Shown: in pieces, positions 34,927 to 46,900 of the stretch
Numbering within the stretch: the stretch's first letter is position 1
Layout of the letters: every line of letters starts with the position of its first letter
NCBI GenBank assembly: GCA_015039465.1
Contig: MU130541.1
Span: 182,837 to 246,836, forward strand
Direction: 5' to 3'
Source of the DNA: Phlegmacium glaucopus
Taxonomy: Eukaryota; Basidiomycota; Agaricomycetes; Agaricales; Cortinariaceae
DNA: 64,000 nucleotides
Program-made: the position numbers and the translations under genes
The notes under the pieces: model-generated
The model's input: the letters and a program-made list of their open reading frames with translations, nothing else
Databases searched by the model: none
Told to the model about the DNA's origin: nothing

Positions 34927-36244
34927 TCGGTAAACAACGAAGAATTTTTTTTACACTGCTTTTCTTCTGTGTCATATCATCGTTTGTATGACCTTAATGA
35001 TTTGGTTGTACCTGAAAATGAATGTTTGCTCTGCGCACCAGCAAGAACGCGTTGTTGGAAAATATTCAAAATTGAATAAATATCGAATTCATTGAATGAA
35101 GAAAAACAAAAACTTCAGTGGAAAAGTTCCACACCTCACCCCGATTCCCTTCGAATCTTTATTTTTTTAGCTCGTAGATATATACCCTTATATACCTCTT
35201 CTAAAACACATCCCATATGCCTTATCTTGAGCATCCAAGTACCCAAAATTGAACATGTGGGAATGGAACAAGCAAAACTGGGACTACATATCTGTCCCCC
35301 CAAGTTAACTGGACTGGTGGGTACCAGTTACGCTGGTTGGACTGGAATCGGAACGCCAATATAAGAATGAGAATTTTCAAAGTGCTTAGGCTTTGTTAGT
35401 TACAAATTCTTCGAGAGAGTGCTCGTATTTTCAATCGAAATGGACGACCTAAACTTCAAGTTGAAAAGACTAAACTTGATATATAACTCGAACCACTTAC
35501 AACCGATCGAATGGTAGGTAAAAAAATGCAGAGTGATCATTAGCCTCCAATGCCCAATATAAATGAAGTTGGAGTTGAATGAGAGTGTTGGTACGAAGCA
35601 CCATTACATTTGATAACCGCTCCTTCACATTTTTTTGCCAGCTTTTTGGAGGAGGGTGCCCATATTAGTCTCTAAGACTCTCTACATATTACTTGGCGAG
35701 TTGTCTTTGGAAATAAAGCAGGAAAAAAAGTGAGCATGTAAAATAGTAAGAATAAGAAATGCGTCGTTCGTTGATGACAGGGGCTTGTGCCATTTGAATC
35801 TCCGACAAACATTGTGCTATTACATAATAAATCCCAGCGTAGGCAGTACTTTGTTGTCGAGTTATTTACTACCGTGACCATGGACTTGCTCTGTCACCTT
35901 GGTATACAAGTTCTCAACGGTGGAGATGCTGTTGGCCACGCGGCTCCCATCTGGAGTCAATGTGGCTTTGGCATTCCTTTGGCGTTCCTTCTTCACTTTC
36001 GGCCAACAGATTAAGTATGTCAGGAGGCGAGGAGCAGCAGCAGATGAGCTGCCCTGCCGCCAGCCGCATGTTGCATTATTGATTAGGTTTGTGTATACTA
36101 CATAACCTTCTGCTTCACGAAAGTACTACCTCACGCCGCAAGCTTTTTCACATCGCTCCATTACCACCTAATCAAAGGTTCGTACATTGGATACCATTGG
36201 TCCTGAGATATACACTAATAATTGACGCAAAGCACTCCTAGAGA
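34927..36244. other. Intergenic region between the two coiled-coil genes
   Basis: No gene is supported. Short ORFs in both directions lack coding character. Confidence 0.45.
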
Positions 36245-37485
36245 ATGAATTGTATAGAGGGTGTCAATCTCAAGGAGAAAATCGACAACTTGCTTTTGTC
36301 CCAAGGCTCGCCCCCCGAGGCCGAAAGAGTCAAGATATTACTGAATATATCCAATGACAAGCTACGAGACATTTCTTGCGACTTGGATCGCGAATCTAGA
36401 AGCGGCATTGACGAGACTATGGAGAAGCTTGAATCAGGCCTGATGAAACTCCACGAATTCGCTGTGTTCATAAGGAGGGACTATGACGACTACGATCCGG
36501 GCCAAGGCCCAACGGCTGCCCTTCTGGGACAGCTGCATCAAGCTTTCACTATGGCCGATACTCGAGCCGAATGTGGGCTTAAAGCGATCGGTGACTTACA
36601 TGCCCAGGTAATCAGTGAACTTTCCAACTTGCGAGATTGCTGAGTCCCCCTTCAGGTGATGGAGTTCCAGTCGGTGTTGATCATGCCTCTCAGAGAAAAG
36701 ATCGCTCTTATGATCCAGAATAATTCCACACAGCTCACGACCACACAGTCTAGCATCAGCTCAACCCAACAGGCCATCCAAACCTTTGACCAGAGCGTCC
36801 GCCAACAAGAGGATAGTATCCGGTCTCTCGAGTCAAAAATGAGCGACACCATGGATGTAAGAATAGCCACTGGCGCTGCGGTAACTCAATCGCTGTTTCT
36901 GCCTTCCAAGTTTACTGACATTTCGGCCTCCCTTGCCTGCAGGCCCACCTCCTTACTTTTGGCTTAGCAACTCTGTTTGCATGGGGTTTTCCGGATCCAT
37001 TCAACCTCGAGGATGACCTGGCAGACGCCCGCCGTGCACGGGATGAAGTAGAGAATCAGCGGAACAGTACCTTAAACCGGATCTCCAACCTGCGCAGTGA
37101 GGAGCAGAGGCTCCAGGAGTTGTTGAGCCAGGGGCGGCAACTCGAGGGCCAATTGCCGCAACTGTCTGACACGGCGGTTGCTACCCAATCTCGCTGTGTC
37201 ACGCTCCAGTCAAGATTCAGCACGCTCAAGGATACAGCTTCGAGGCTCGCCTCTCAAGTAAAGCGGGTCGTTGGCGACATGAGCATCGTCAAACAAGCAG
37301 TCACAAAGGAGGAATTCGCGGTGCTGTTGCTGAACCTGTGCAGCGATGCTACGTTGGTTCTGCACCACGATGCCACGCTGATTGACTCAGACTTGAGGCT
37401 TGTCGATGCAATCAAAGCTGTTGAAGGTGAGCTCGTGGGATACGAGACGAGACTCCTTGGTGGGATTGAAGATGAATGGGATTAG
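36245..37485 (+). CDS. Coiled-coil protein with a short central hydrophobic segment, 368 aa (possible partner of the 739-aa protein)
   Basis: Exons 36245-36607, 36656-36856 and 36943-37485 sum to 1107 bases. The protein starts MNCIEGVNLKEKIDNLLLSQ. A helical N-terminal part is followed by a Gln/Ser/Thr-rich coiled coil (TTTQSSISSTQQAIQTFDQS). A hydrophobic stretch of about 15 residues, HLLTFGLATLFAWGF, comes at about residue 190, and a second coiled coil (RARDEVENQRNSTLNRISNL) follows. A hydrophobic hairpin between two long helices in a soluble protein of 340-400 residues is the hallmark of ClyA/Hbl/XaxB-type subunits. Sequence identity cannot be judged here, so this is a structural analogy. 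No signal peptide is seen. Confidence 0.75.
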
Positions 37486-38297
37486 GTGGGCATTAATATC
37501 TTGCCACTACTTCCCTTCCACGCCTGGTCCTTGGGTCATAATACATGAACTCTGCAATTGGGAGGCTCGCTAGCTCTACTTCTCGTCCTATTTTAATTCT
37601 TTCGTCCACAACGGCCACCACCCTGTATTTTAGTTTCCTTCTTTTAAATATCTTTCCACATGTATCTTTTCCTCTGACTTTCTATTTCATTTCGAGCTAG
37701 CACTCGTACGACCAATTATCATTCAGACTTTGACCATTTTATGGACTGTCAGCTATCGCGTTCGATATGATTTGAAGCAAGCATCTTGTGTCAATGTCTT
37801 ATATGTCTTTGAACCTCATCAGACTCATGTCATGGTTCATCTAGCCATTCAATGCAAGTACCTTGGTTTTTAATCCGAGGTTTTATTCTTTCTTCCTTTT
37901 AATTACGCTGACAAGCGTCTTTCTTTAGAACGTGATCTCTCTTTCACATTGCCGTTCTCGTTTATCAAATAAGTTTGGGTAGGAAGGTGGATATGTGTTC
38001 GGGTATGTGTTCGGGTCGATGGTGGCCCCTAATATTCCAGCACGAGAAGAACGAAAAATATCAATGAATGTAGCCTTAATAATTGACAGATCAACGAGAG
38101 TAGTAATTCGTTCAATTTAATGACCACTACTCTTTTGGGTGCTGGTAGCTACTATTTTGGCAGTCTTGAACTCAGTCTGCTGTGTCGACAACGGGTATTC
38201 CGACGATCGTCTGTGATGGGTTATTATAACTGTAGTGTGGCAAACCAAGTCATGCATAAAGCTGGAATAGCAATTTGAGTAGATGTATATTTCATTA
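37486..38297. other. Intergenic region
   Basis: No gene is supported. Confidence 0.4.
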
Positions 38298-39045
38298 TCA
38301 GAGTTTCTTCCAAACAGTCAAATGCTCATATCCGATATGAGTTTCTTCGGCTTCTTCTGGGATGCGATCAATCACTTTCGCCCAAGTATCCCCAAGTAGT
38401 GCATCATAGTGGTTGGGACGTAGGAGGACCTTCATCAGATGGTGGGTTCATTGGGGAAATCAGCATAATGAGAAAGCCACCAGGTTTCATCAACAGATTC
38501 ATTTGGAAGGAGAAATGGCTACAAAAAATCTGTAATACAAGTGTTACTCTCTCACAGTAAAAGCGGGAAGAGGGAATAAACGCACGTATAGTCATATATC
38601 AAATCAAACATGTATTCCTCAGTTACTTGAAGTGTGAAAAAATCAGCCACTTGAAAGGTCACCTCGCCAGGCGAAACATCAAGAAAAGACGAAAGTAAGC
38701 TTCAGGTGAATCAGGTCAAACGATTAACGTTTGTTTACGAATTGAGAGCAAATAAATAAGTTCCATACATATGTGCGGCTTGGATCGCGCCGGTTGGGGA
38801 TATGTCAACCGCCACTGGAGTATCGAGCCCGAGGTTCCAGCAATGAAGATTAGATCATATCCCTGGGAATGAACATATATGTAACTCGGGGAGTTTTTTT
38901 GACAGCATATCGAGCTCACTCTGCCGCAACCTGGAACAAGAGCACGCCCTTGACGAGGCCAGTCCTGCTCATCGGAATGAAGAAGCACCCGTAATGGAGG
39001 TTGTTGCACAGTGCCCAACTTGTCCCATGGGAGGACATTTCTGTC
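38298..39045 (-). pseudogene. Thiol methyltransferase-like (TPMT family) pseudogene
   Basis: The minus strand encodes a recognisable SAM-dependent methyltransferase of the thiol/halide methyltransferase type. Motif I is GRALVPGCGRGYDL across an intron, followed by PVAVDISPTGAI. The next motifs are EVTFQVADFF, FDLIYDYT with a splice junction after it, and LLMKPGGFLIMLISP. The C-terminal part is DALLGDTWAKVIDRIPEEAE to a stop at 38298. Two frame breaks were seen: near the GTSG/LDTP junction one G is missing, and after DEGPP the frame shifts by one base before RPNHYDALL. The N-terminus before WDKLGTVQQPP is unclear. The family normally methylates small thiols or halide ions in the cytosol. Confidence 0.7.
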
Positions 39046-39486
39046 CTAAGGTTCGAGATCTGAAAGCTGAGCGCCCTAAGTGTGCATCAGTAATTGTGAT
39101 AACGATCATTATTGCAAGCGTGGTCCTTCTTATCTGTGACAGCACTATATCGTTGGACCCGTTTGTGATTGGAAGTCATCGGTAGATATACCCCCTATTC
39201 ATCTCATCTGATCTTTATGCCATCTGAAGGATCGCTCATGAAGTCTATACTAAGACTATATCCTACTGATCAATATCTCTGGGCCATCAAGTTGCCAATA
39301 GCAGCTCAGCGCCGGACGCCACTCTTGTTCCCTCGATGTCAACACAACTCAAAGAATTCTGAACTTTAGTAATAAAATTCGACATTCCCAGGTTCTGTCC
39401 CGACCCCATCGTTCTAAAGGATTGTGTTTATTCAGACAAATAAAGGATGCGAACCTTAATCCCTACATTGATCACACCCCTCCATA
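39046..39486. other. Intergenic region
   Basis: No gene is supported. Confidence 0.4.
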
Positions 39487-42400
39487 ATGTCTCTTGCAGA
39501 CGACAAGTTCCTTCCTACAGGCACTTATGCCATTATCAATGCCGAATACGATCACTCCATTGCGTTCAGCGAGCAAGATCAGTGCCTGTCCACAGCAGGT
39601 GCAGATGATTATAGCGTACTGTATCTCAAACGTCTTTTGGAACGCGTGTTGATCGTTTCGTCGTATAGTGGACAGTCTCATTCCTCAAGAACAAGAAATG
39701 GACTATCCAAGGTCCTTCTGATGTATCAATCGATCTCGGTGGAAGGTGAAGACGTGATTTGGGCGAAAAATCCTCCTAAACCACACCAATGGGTCATCAA
39801 GCGACATTCCGAGGCAGTACAGCTTTACATGTTAGTTTCATCTTGTCCGCTCATACGGAGTAGTTTGTTCATATTTTTTCCTTCAAGGATATACTCGCCT
39901 TCTCAATCGCACCTGTTTTGGAGCCTTCCAAACGCCGATCAGGGCACAACTGTGAGTAACCATCCTTTCCATGATATTGTGGCAAATTCTAATCTTTCAT
40001 CGTCAGCCCCAATTATCCAGCGATTTTGATAAACGCTCCAGCCTTTGGAAGTTCAAAAAGATAGAACAACCCGCAGCCGATGACGACATGGTAAAATTTT
40101 CCTCTTCGATCGAATGACATTGTTTATCCGTCACTCCTAAGCCCAAGGCGACCGAACAATGTGCAACTGGTGCAGTCCACCGCCCAAGGGAACTTAAGTC
40201 TGAAATAAGAAATAGGTTTGCTGTGATCATACCGCCTGGGTGGTTAACATCCATCACTTCGGTACGAAGAATCGTGTCGCAGGGTCCGTTTAACTGAACC
40301 CAATGTCCAATAGGTCGCTTGTGGAGGTACTAGCAATCTCATCCGCATCCGCCGAACTGTAGATGGGGCATTGGAAACCCAAGACTTAGTCAGTGGATGG
40401 GATGCCACTGACAAACTTATGACTCTGGATGGAACCGATTCTGAAGCCTTGGCTCTGCCTTCCGCTCGAGACTCCTACGTCCTTGTCCTTGACGCTTTCC
40501 ATTCAAAGAATCCGGCCAGAAAGGACCCACGCAAATTACCTGGTTTTAAGGATTCCAGCTCAAATCTTCGGGTGTTCACGGTTCGTTTCATCCTCTCTCC
40601 TTACCATCTTTTGCGCTCAATATACTTCTCAGACATCTCGACCCAACGACATGAAAAGCTTTCCTGACTTTCAGACATTCACAGTGAGAATGGAACCTTC
40701 CCGTAAACCCAGTATTTCACTTAGCATATTCATAAGATTTTCGACGAGTTGCCGGATGCATCTGGGTCCACACGAACACAAAATGCGATTATCACGATAC
40801 ACTCCAGTATCAAAGACGCTATTGACCTGAATGGTCCTGGAAGGCCTGACCCGGAGAGCGTCAACAAGGGATACAATGTCGAACTGGATCTTCCCCGTCC
40901 AAGCTCCATGGACCAATGGCTCGAGTTGAGTGTTTGCTTCTCAATGTTCTCAACCCTTTATATGATTGACACCACTCTTGCATAGTAAATATCGTGTTGT
41001 GTTCATTGTGGATGACTCGAGTGCTGTGAGTGCTCATATCCGTTCCTCTTACCCATCCTTGGTAATGATTTTCTTAGATGGCCGTTGAAGGGGCATGGGG
41101 TAAAGCTAGAGGGGCCGTCATTCAAATTGCTGCCGAGGCTATGCAATACGATGCAGATGGCATCGACATATACTTTCTCAACTCTTTGCTTCATCGGGAG
41201 GGGATTGTTGTAAGTAACAACACTAGGAATTCCTCCAAGATCTTGACGATGCTGTAGGCACGGGCCGAAGTTGTTCAGATCTTCGGACAGATCAAACCCC
41301 AAGGTATTTATTCACCTTCTTTCCATTAGCTTTTATGTCAATTGTTTCTTTGTAGGACCTTCGTTAATCGGTGCTCGTCTTGAATCTGTGCTCAGCAAAA
41401 TCACACTTCAGCTGGAACAGGCTAAACGCAATATGTCTGACTATGGACAAATAAGACCGATCAACATTGTCGTGCTGACGAATAGCTCTCCTTCCGATGA
41501 CGCTGCGAAAGTGATCCGGATCGCAGCGCGGAAGCTGAACCAGGGATTACACCACCCGAACGCGGTCGGGATTCAGTTTATCCAGATTGGGAATGATAAT
41601 CTCGTGGAAAAGGCATTGCAAAAGTTATCGCAAGATCCTTCTTTTGTAAGCTATTCTAAGTGCATCCCGGTGGGCGTGCTCTGACGTTTTGGCTGTAGAA
41701 TATAGTGGATTCCGTGTCTTTCGGGACGAAATTCAGTCCAGACAATCTCCAAAAAGCTGTTCTTGGTGTGATGCATCCCTCTGTGCGCGTCAAACTTGCC
41801 AGTTCATCAGGAAGACGCTTGCGTTCGTCCTTTTTTATATTTAATTCTATCGAAGACGTTTATCTGATCCTGATCTATATAGTTTATTACCGCGTCTTCA
41901 ATACTGATGGTGCAATTGCTACGAAGCGTCCTGCTTACCTCGACAATCCATATCTTGGCTGCATTATGACTAAATGGGTCCCTCCGCCTCATCGTGCGGG
42001 TTCTCTGAAGAACTGCTTGTCCGCAATGGAAAATATTGATCCCAGAAAGACACGTTTGTTTGCTATGTCTTCAAGCAAATCCCTTGCGGACGATACTCCT
42101 ATCCCTTTGAATATGTCCCAAACCCTTGGCCTAATACCCGCGGAGCCGCTGGTCCTATTTTCTGAGGTTATCCCCCAGCCTGGGTTTAAACAAGGGACGG
42201 AGTCCCTCCGTGTGTCACCAGATGCTCAGTCACCTCTAGAACCACGATTTTGTAAGTACACCCTGCCTCAGCCTTGTCTGTAATCGCTGAGAATAATACC
42301 CAATTTGTAAAGTGTACTATGGCGTTTACACAGAAGGTGCTGTCTTTGCGTCCAAGAAACCTATCGACTCACAAGAAGCTTGGGTGTCGAGGGTTGATCT

Positions 42401-43208
42401 GGATTTTGTTCTACCACCTCTCTCTGTAGTGTCTCTGAAGCGGTCAATTGCAAAGAATGAGGGGATTACCGCGATTACCACTCGGTCGCAACTTTTTGTT
42501 AATAACGACGCTTTGACCCCTCTTCATGATGATTATGCTGTCTTCACAGAGGATGGCAATTGGCCAGGATCAACGGTGGACGACCACGTTCTGTTCAGGT
42601 TTGACAACCAATACTGGATGGAGTTCGATGGGCTGAAACACTTCATCCAAAATTGTTCGACTGGGAGGGCAATATTTCTAGATGCGGACAAGACTTCATA
42701 TGGCCAACACCTCCTTCTTGGCACCAATAAGTATAAGTTCGTGCTAACAGATTATTATCAGGTTGCGTGGCACTTTCTTGTGATTTATGACCAATCATGT
42801 GACTCGATGTATTTGTAGTTTTACTTCAAACCTCAACAGAGCGGTGCCACTGCTTTCCGTGCCGAAGCAACAGGAGACTGGGCAGGGCCAGATTTCAAGG
42901 TTTCGGCAGTGGAATACGGCTATTATTTCATTCTTTCAAAGACCAAAAAAAACTGCTTTTTGTAGGCCTTAGTCTCGTACTCGAGCCGCGGCTATCGCTG
43001 ACATCAAGAGTAGCATTAGTTCGGAACCAGAGCCACTTCAGGTTTTTGCTGACATCAACGCCGAATGTGGTCGTACTGAGGTCTATAAAATCGTGTGTAT
43101 AACAGTTATTGTATTATCATTCTGCTTTTGACAATACTTCGTTTATAGGGGTGGAGGAAATTTGATGAAAATGATCGTACGCAGATGTGGAGCTTACTTC
43201 CTGCATAA
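39487..43208 (+). CDS. Beta-trefoil plus von Willebrand factor A domain protein (one possible frameshift)
   Basis: The start is MSLADDKFLPTGTYAIINAE, the opening strand of a ricin-B-like trefoil. Further trefoil strands are KKWTIQGPS, HQWVIKRH and SLWKFKKIEQ. After a linker (VACGGTSNLIRIRR, KDAIDLNGPG) comes a vWA domain. Its metal-site-like motif is VVFIVDDSSA (DxSxx), then DADGIDIYFLN, RPINIVVLTNSSPSDD and VGIQFIQIG. Next come two YYxVxT-type repeats (about 41870 and 42312) and a C-terminal trefoil-like end (EVYKI, then WRKFDENDRTQMWSLLPA), with the stop at 43206. I could join all exons in frame except near 39742, where one base appears extra between DLGG and GEDVIW. It may be a mild pseudogene or a sequence error. 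No signal peptide is seen. Confidence 0.7.
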
Positions 43209-43411
43209 ATAATAGTTTACAATCGATTTCCATGAGCTATCCAAATACATAAATCTTGTCTTCGTGTTTGATTCTTCTTGGGACTGAGTATCCCTAAGTG
43301 GTGAAGATATATCTGACGGAGAGGGCAGCCGGAAATCAAGGACGATATAGGCACATAATTTGCATCAGTGGTATTCTCTGAGGATCCGATCTATTCCTCA
43401 GGAGACTGGCT

Positions 43412-43750
43412 TGTTGCGCAGCAAACGAGTTGCTTATATGTGCAGAGCTGGTCGTGGTTATCTTACTAGCTTACCTTTGAGTATGTAGAGTGTGCTACTA
43501 ACTAGGTACTTAGATGTATATCCAAGTGAAGTATATTAGCGGTGTATCTACTGCTTATATACTGTTTGTAGATGGTCTGTGCACACTATAAGCACAGCCC
43601 CTAGAAGCTACCTGGGGTAGCATGTGCGTGATAAGGATCGCACATGTGTGATGGCTATCACACGTTTGTCCGGTGGTATGGACATCTACACTACGAGTAT
43701 CTACTTGTATCTAATCTAATCTAGTAGATAAGATAACTACTCGTTTAACA
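43412..43750 (-). repeat. 3' LTR of the copia element (left on the plus strand)
   Basis: 339 bp, starting TGTTGCGCAG and ending TTTAACA. It differs from the other full LTR at four positions. Confidence 0.95.
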
Positions 43751-43970
43751 CACCCCCTTGCTAAGTGCACGGTAATGCATTGAGCAATAGTAGGAGTGGT
43801 TATCGGCCAAGACTTTCTCAGTCTCAGTCCAACCAAGAAGCAGAGGTCACTACCTGCATATACATGAGGGTATAGGCGTCCTCTCCTTTGCCCTCTTCCA
43901 TCAAGTGGAATTCTCGCACGGCTATTGCAAGCACCTGGTGGTTCCTTAGCACAACTCGCAGTTGGCTAAT

Positions 43971-46900
43971 TCAGGATTGAGTCGAGTAAAACTCAAGACC
44001 CAATTGGTTTCTAAACTTTAAGAACTTAATATGACCAAGATTCTTTGTAAACATGTCAGCTGTATTTTCAGCTCCTTCTACGAAGGATAGCTCAACGTGT
44101 TTGTCTTCTACGCACTGCCGTATGAAGTGATAACGAACATCAATGTGTTTGATGCGTCCTTCTTGTACGGGATTTGATGCCATGAAGATAGAACCTTGGT
44201 TGTCACCATATATGGGGATCGCTGAAAGCGGGAATCCCAATTCGGTAAACAAGTTCTTTAGCCACATGGCTTGGCGACTGCAATCGCTAATAGCCATGTA
44301 TTCAGCCTCTGTCGAAGACAGGGCTATGGTCTTTTGAGCTCGACTAGTCCAGCTAAAAATACCATCGGCTAACTTAAAGAAGTAGCCAGTTACTGAGCGA
44401 CATTTGATGGGATCAGCAGCCCAATCAGAGTCTGTAAATGCATGAATACCATTGCCATTCTTGCCTTTGTAGACAAGCGCATAGTTGCGAGTTCCAACAA
44501 GGTAACGGCAGATGTACTTCGCTTTGTTCAAATGTTCCTCTGAGGGATTTGAAGTGAACTGTGCCAGCTTTGTTACTGCATAACAGATGTCAGGACAAGT
44601 GCCCAACATGATGTACAACAGAGAGCCGATTATTGACTGATAAAGCGAAGTCCGCTTGTAGTCAGGCTTTTCTGTGTTCTCTGATGGTTGCCAGCCTGTA
44701 GGTAGTGGAGTAGGTGCTGACTTAGCATTCTCTAGTCTGAAGCGCTTCAAAACCATGTCAAGGTAATCAACCTGATCAAGGTAAATATCAGTGTTTTTCC
44801 TACGAATTCTCATTCGGAGAAATTCTGTGGCATCTCCCAAGTCGCGACATTCCCATGTCTTCATGAATTGCTTTTTCTTGGTTATGACAAAGGTCACATT
44901 TTTTCCAAAGAATAAAGCATCGTCAACGTAGACAATGACAATGAGGACTTCCTTTCCATCGTTATAGATGAAAATTCCGGCATCAGCGAATAACCGCTTG
45001 TAGCCCATCTTTTTCATTGAAGATTCAAGCCACCTCCACCAAGAGAGCGATGCTTGCTTCAATCCGTAAAGGGCACGGCGAAGGCGCCAGACTTTGGTCT
45101 CTTGACCTTTAGTCTTAAATCCTTCAGGCTGTGCCATATAGATTTCTTCGTCTAATTTGCCATAAAGGAAGGCAGTTTTGACGTCGACGGCAGATATGTG
45201 CCAGTCGTTTAACGCTGCTAGTGCAAGCATAAGCTGCACCGTTTCAAAGTGTATGACGGGTGAGAAGACCTCATTAAAATCTATGCCTTCTACTTGGCTA
45301 AAGCCTTTGGCTACCAATCGAGCCTTCTTACGACCATCAGTTTTGATGTCGAAGACCCAACGGTTCTTAATTATTTTACGACCCTTAGGTAGGTCGACGA
45401 GTTCAAAGACATTGTGGTGTCGAAGGGACTCTAATTCTTCAACACACACACGCTTCCATTCCTCTTGATTCTGTGGATTCATACGCAAAATGTCTGAGTA
45501 TTGCCATTCTCGTACTGGCTTTTGAAGTGAGCTTCCACTTGGTGTGACCGCTTTGGCAAGCAGTAAATTTATGAAAGCTACTCCCCCTTCCTGGGATAGA
45601 CGGTCGAGCGTGTCTTTACTAGCATAGCTATGAGAGGCAGATGGGCCTTGTGAATCAGGATTGTTCACTAAATCTTGCCAATCTCGACTAGGCAGACGTT
45701 CAGTTTGTAAGGGGGTGCGATCCCCGTAGGCACTGTCAGGCCTTGTGGCTGGCTGTCTATGACGACCACTGCGCCTAGGCGCAATCTCCTGCTGTGGCGT
45801 CGAACCAGATGCTGGTTGTGGAGACGATTGTGGAGGCACAAGAGGTGCCGGTCCACAACATTGTCCACCAGTACATCCTGGAGTCTGTGGTAGACTTCCA
45901 GTCCTCGACGGAGGTGTCTGAGGGGGTAGAGGTACTGTGCTTTGACGAGGGCTCATTAAACACTCCATTTTATCTTGGTGCGCAGCCTTTCGTCTACGAA
46001 ATTCTTCTTGCTCAGCATCAGAGTCTTCATCAGAGGACTCTTCTGGTTCAGAAGGTTTAGAGGGTCGAAAATCAGGTACATAAAAGTCATTGTCCTGATC
46101 ATCGTCTTCATGAGGAATGTTAGACTCATGGTCATTGTCATCATCACTTGAGACAACTTCTGGTCCCTCAAGGGGATCATTTGCCAGACGTTTTTGACTG
46201 TCTGGGCAGCGCGGAAATGCTTTTTCATCAAATAGAGCGGTTGTCGCTGTGAAAAGAGCATTGCTCTCCCGCATAAACAGGAAACCTTTGGTTCCTTCTG
46301 AGAAACCTAGGTACACCATGTATTCTGACTTGGGAGAGAGTTTGTTAACACGCCTCTCAGGAGGCACAAAAACATACGCGCCGCATCCAAAGACACGGAA
46401 TAGAGAAACATCAGGTTTATTTCCATACAGTATCTCGAATGGTGTACACCATTTAAGGCGTGCCATAGGAGTGCGATTGTAAAGGTGGATAGTGTGCATG
46501 ACGCTGAATTCCCACCATGACTGCGGTAAACACGTGTCAAATCGCATAGACTGAGCTTTATCCATTATTGTCCTATTAAAATGTTCAGCGCGGCCATTTT
46601 GCTGCGGTGTGTGGGGTACACTCTGAAACATTTTTATCCCAAGGTCCTTGAGCTCATTAAGTATCACAATAGACTTATACTCTCCTCCTGCGTCTGACAT
46701 AAACAATTTAATGGTGACACCAAACTGGGTCTTTACCATTGCGATAAATTGTGTCAATGCAGTGATGGTGTCTGATTTAGCTCGTAAGAGCATAATCCAA
46801 CCATAGGAGGTATAATCGTCATAAAAACTGACAAAATACTTGTATTTGTGGTATGATTCCACAGGGAAACTCTTGAGATCGGTGTGAACCTTCTCAAAGG

